Positions 14,630-16,800 of a stretch of DNA of 16,800 nt are shown here, one piece after another (the first letter of the stretch is position 1; each line of letters begins with the position of its first letter). The stretch spans positions 1 through 16,800 of the forward strand of contig CABPCP010000061.1 of assembly GCA_902406105.1 (NCBI GenBank), read 5' to 3'. This DNA is from an uncultured Mordavella sp. (GTDB taxonomy: Bacteria > Bacillota > Clostridia > Lachnospirales > Lachnospiraceae). Both the position numbers and the translations under genes were made by a program. Below the pieces are notes generated by a model. That model was not told the origin of the DNA. It was given only the letters and a program-made list of their open reading frames with translations, and ran no database searches.

Positions 14630-14854
14630 TTAAACTTTTCTTGGATAGGGTTTCTTTTCGTCTGTCAACCCAAGCAGATAATCTACGCTGACGCCGTAGA
14701 AGCCAGAGAGCCGGATCAAGAAATCTGCCGGAATCTGGCGGGTCCCTTTTTCATATCTGCGGTATACTTCTCGCTGGCAGCCAAGATAAGCCGCGATCTC
14801 TGCCTGGGTTTTATCATGATCGATTCTTAAATCTTCTAACCGTTGAAACTGCAT
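14630..14854 (-). CDS. Small XRE-family repressor
   Basis: A 74-residue single-domain Cro/CI-type DNA-binding protein on the minus strand. The helix-turn-helix occupies residues 6-62: LEDLRIDHDKTQAEIAAYLG, then REVYRRYEKGTRQIPADFLI and SVDYLLGLTDE, a standard XRE pattern with nothing else attached. Its start is preceded on the minus strand by GAGGTGG. It is convergent with the short basic ORF and divergent from the 15127 gene. The upstream region has repeated ATGCTACCA sites that are likely its own operators. Confidence 0.85.
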   Translation of the reverse strand: MQFQRLEDLRIDHDKTQAEIAAYLGCQREVYRRYEKGTRQIPADFLIRLSGFYGVSVDYLLGLTDEKKPYPRKV

Positions 14855-14871
14855 ATGTCCACCTCGATTTT

Positions 14872-14923
14872 ATGCTACCAAACAATTGCATTTTGGTTTT
14901 TGATATGCTACCATATAGTAGCT
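14872..14923. promoter_or_regulatory. Operator-like repeats upstream of the XRE gene
   Basis: ATGCTACCA occurs at 14872-14880 and 14905-14913, 33 bases apart (about three helical turns). The second copy is part of an imperfect palindrome GCTACCATATAGTAGC (14908-14923), and ACCAAA/TTTGGT (14877-14882, 14892-14897) is a further dyad. They cover 18-69 bases upstream of the minus-strand XRE start, where its promoter should be. The rest of the 272-base gap up to 15126 is T-rich. TTGACA at 15078 and TACAAT at 15095 are only 11 bases apart, so they are not called a promoter. Confidence 0.45.
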
Positions 14924-15126
14924 AAATGTAGATTTAAGACGACGATAAGGATGGTGGATGCACAATGTTCTTCTGGCTTTTTTTCTTCTTTCTTTTTCTG
15001 GAATTTTTTACCCGGATAGTTTCTTTTCTTCTGACTCTGCAAAGTTTGTAGAAATTTGCGATTTCTTTTGCTACATTTTGACAGCCAAATCCGTTACAAT
15101 ACAGATGAGAAAGGAAGGAATGGGAT

Positions 15127-15465
15127 ATGCAAAGGAAAGAGGAGAAGATCTGTATCTGGATTCATCATACAGCTACAATACTTGGATGGCTGACAGCGCT
15201 GGGCGGTCTGTTTGACAGGAAACAGAAACCAGGGTCAAAGTTTGCGCTTGGGATTTTTGCCGCTTTACAAACGTTTGCGGTTTTTAAGATTTTCTATGAC
15301 TTCTGTTCCGGGGAAAGCCGTCTGTCGAAAACCTTTGAGAAAATCCGAATGTCAGGACTGACTTGTACTGGACAAAGAGTGTCAGCCTGGTTGGCGGCCG
15401 CCTCATGCGCGGTATTTAAGCTTGGGATTCCCACTCTTTTGATCCGCCGGCAAGGAGAAAAATGA
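15127..15465 (+). CDS. Hypothetical membrane protein
   Basis: A 112-residue protein with a charged start (MQRKEEK) and three hydrophobic stretches: about 8-28 (ICIWIHHTATILGWLTALGG), 38-58 (SKFALGIFAALQTFAVF) and 87-106 (VSAWLAAASCAVFKLG), ending in the basic RRQGEK. ATG 15127 has GGAAGG about 8 bases upstream. The longer overlapping frame starting at 14958 lacks a ribosome site and overlaps this one, so it was not chosen. It precedes the yqfC promoter, with no terminator seen between. Family and function not recognised. Confidence 0.55.
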   Translation: MQRKEEKICIWIHHTATILGWLTALGGLFDRKQKPGSKFALGIFAALQTFAVFKIFYDFCSGESRLSKTFEKIRMSGLTCTGQRVSAWLAAASCAVFKLGIPTLLIRRQGEK

Positions 15466-15484
15466 AAAAGGTGAAAAGGGCCAT

Positions 15485-15513
15485 GCATATTTTCCCCAAA
15501 ACTCCCATAAATT
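15485..15513 (+). promoter_or_regulatory. Sigma-E-type sporulation promoter of yqfC
   Basis: GCATATT (15485-15491), a 14-base spacer and CATAAATT (15506-15513) fit the B. subtilis sigma-E consensus KMATATT / 14-15 / CATACANT with one mismatch in the -10. In B. subtilis yqfC-yqfD belongs to the mother-cell sigma-E regulon, so the position is as expected. Confidence 0.65.
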
Positions 15514-15541
15514 ATTGTAAAATCGATAAAATGGCGTTTTT

Positions 15542-15841
15542 ATGAAAGCAAAAAAACAGGAAGCAGAAGAAAAAGACCGGCCCCTGCGGGAGAAGATCCT
15601 AAGAGTCTCAGAGCTTCCCAAAGATGTGGTCATGGGAATGCCGGTCCTGAATGTTCTGGGCCAAAGTGAGCTCCATTTAGAGAATTACCGGGGAATTCTG
15701 GAATACACAGAGGAAACAGTGAGAATTCTGATAAAAGGCGGACAGATCAAAGTGACTGGAAGGAACCTCCAGGTTGTCTATTATACCAATGACGAGATGA
15801 AGATCAGCGGCTATATCAAATCCATTGAATATCATCGCTAA
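15542..15841 (+). CDS. yqfC: Sporulation protein YqfC
   Basis: A 99-residue protein of the YabP/YqfC family, expressed in the mother cell during sporulation. The family pattern is visible: LPKDVVMGMPVLNVLGQSEL, then ENYRGILEYTEETVRI, then GRNLQVVYYTNDEMKISGYI. It is followed 14 bases later by yqfD, the usual order. The ATG at 15542 has no recognisable ribosome site; instead an ATG-GCG-TTT-TTA-TGA mini-ORF (15531-15545) overlaps it in ATGA fashion. The exact molecular role is not known; the product is required for normal sporulation in related species. Confidence 0.88.
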   Translation: MKAKKQEAEEKDRPLREKILRVSELPKDVVMGMPVLNVLGQSELHLENYRGILEYTEETVRILIKGGQIKVTGRNLQVVYYTNDEMKISGYIKSIEYHR

Positions 15842-15855
15842 GGGAGGCAAACAGA

Positions 15856-16800
15856 TTGCTGCCAAGGCTCATCCGCTATATAAAAGGGTATCTCCGGATC
15901 CGGGTCAAAGGAATCTATGCGGAGCGGTTCCTCAACGCCTGCGGCCGTAAGAATATTGTTCTCTGGGATATCAAGCCCTCCGGCGGTTCCTACGAAATGA
16001 ACATCACCATCCGGGGATTCCGAGAATTAAAACCGATCATCAGGAAGACAGGAACAAAAGCAGTGATCGTGAAGCGGTTCGGTCTTCCTTTTTTTTTACA
16101 GAAATATCGCCGAAGGAAGGTCTTTTTCGTGGGAGCGTTCCTGTGTCTCTGCCTGATAGAACTGTTCTCCGGTTTCTTGTGGAATATTGAGATCCAGGGA
16201 AATCTATCCTACACAGACGAGGAACTGCTGGAGTTCCTGAAGTCCACGGACGTACAAAACGGCATGCTGGTGAAAGATATCGACTGCGGACAGATCGTAA
16301 AAGATATCAGAAGACAGTATAACAATATTATCTGGGTGTCCGCATCCATTGAGGGAACTCAGCTGCTGGTACAGGTTAAGGAAAATGAAACCGCCTCCCA
16401 GCAGGAAGAACAGGCGGAAGAACAGGCCGCAGATCTTGTGGCCCAGCAGGACTGCGTGATCACCAGCATGATCGTAAGGAAGGGAGTTCCGCAGGTAGCA
16501 GAAGGCAGCGTTGTCAAAAAAGGCGACATTCTTGTCTCTGGACAGGTGCCGGTCATGAATGATGAAAAAGAAATCACCGGATTCCAGTATCACGTCTCGG
16601 ATGCGGATATTATCGGAAGGACAGAACTTTCCTATGAAGACGAGATGCCTTTGACCTACCAGGAAAAGACGGATCTTGGAATTGAAAAAACGCAGTACTT
16701 CCTCAAGATTGGAGATCTGAGGATCTGCCTTGGGTCATTCCGGCACTCATACCAACAGTTTCGGGGGAGTTCCAGGCAGTATCAATGCCGTTTGTTTGGA
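15856..16800 (+). CDS. yqfD: Sporulation protein YqfD, 5' part
   Basis: An open frame from TTG 15856 to the end of the window (315 codons, no stop). The start is fixed by AGGGAGG (15841-15847) at 8-base spacing; no in-frame ATG lies nearby. The product begins LPRLIRYIKGYLRIRVKG, has a predicted membrane helix at about 89-109 followed by FLWNIEIQGN, which is characteristic of YqfD, and then a long extracytoplasmic part with a Glu/Gln-rich insert at 175-195. YqfD acts with YqfC in the sporulating mother cell. The C-terminus lies beyond the window; phoH is the usual next gene. Confidence 0.88.
   Translation, partial: MLPRLIRYIKGYLRIRVKGIYAERFLNACGRKNIVLWDIKPSGGSYEMNITIRGFRELKPIIRKTGTKAVIVKRFGLPFFLQKYRRRKVFFVGAFLCLCLIELFSGFLWNIEIQGNLSYTDEELLEFLKSTDVQNGMLVKDIDCGQIVKDIRRQYNNIIWVSASIEGTQLLVQVKENETASQQEEQAEEQAADLVAQQDCVITSMIVRKGVPQVAEGSVVKKGDILVSGQVPVMNDEKEITGFQYHVSDADIIGRTELSYEDEMPLTYQEKTDLGIEKTQYFLKIGDLRICLGSFRHSYQQFRGSSRQYQCRLFG

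Noticed and set aside
14958..15215. 85-codon plus-strand ORF starting MHNVLLAFFLL
   Set aside because: No ribosome site and overlaps the better-supported 15127 gene in another frame.
1..16800. CRISPR array, tRNA or rRNA genes, intact insertion sequence
   Set aside because: No regularly spaced repeats, no tRNA arm pattern and no transposase gene were seen on either strand.

Overview
The window looks like chromosomal DNA of a spore-forming, low-to-moderate GC Firmicute, most likely a gut Lachnospiraceae (Clostridia). The pointers are the sporulation pair yqfC/yqfD behind a sigma-E-like promoter, a sortase-type surface protein with Lachnospiraceae-style repeats, AGGAGG ribosome sites, and the oxidoreductase families present. 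The family-level placement is inference; no rRNA or tRNA gene was seen.

Layout. (1) 1-1209 is decayed DNA: a TudS/DUF523-like desulfidase pseudogene broken by a 1-nt loss, a 10-bp tandem duplication and an internal deletion, then about 600 bases of short open stretches without an intact gene. (2) 1210-3790 holds a secreted, sortase-anchored surface protein, followed by a second copy of the C-terminal sorting signal plus terminator, left over from a paralogue. (3) 3879-7607 is a run of small accessory genes: an unrecognised two-part protein, a small membrane protein broken at an A6 run, a GNAT acetyltransferase, a membrane-anchored XRE regulator, a DUF6560-like membrane protein and a Suppressor-of-fused (SUFU) protein. 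SUFU proteins are frequent immunity proteins, so this may be an immunity or defence island without its toxin. (4) 7608-8823 has a strong promoter, a roughly 300-nt leader closed by a terminator, then two overlapping RNHCP zinc-ribbon genes. (5) 8855-14344 is a redox block. A promoter embedded in a large dyad drives an HD-domain protein, a zinc alcohol dehydrogenase and an aldo/keto reductase with ferredoxin-like C-terminus. These are followed by a bidirectional terminator, a PucR-type regulator, a near-consensus promoter running straight into a terminator-like hairpin, and an iron-containing alcohol dehydrogenase. (6) 14448-15465 contains a short basic ORF ending inside a perfect 32-bp palindrome, a convergent small XRE repressor with operator-like repeats, and a small unknown membrane protein. 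(7) 15485-16800 is the sigma-E-like promoter, yqfC and the 5' part of yqfD, which runs off the window.

Working together: the redox block could interconvert an alcohol/carbonyl substrate through three different dehydrogenase families under a PucR-type sensor, but the substrate cannot be read from sequence. The two places where a good promoter runs into a terminator before the gene (7633-7964 and 13067-13163) are the best candidates for undescribed regulation. The duplicated surface anchor, the A6 frameshift and the 32-bp palindrome are the most concrete structural oddities.
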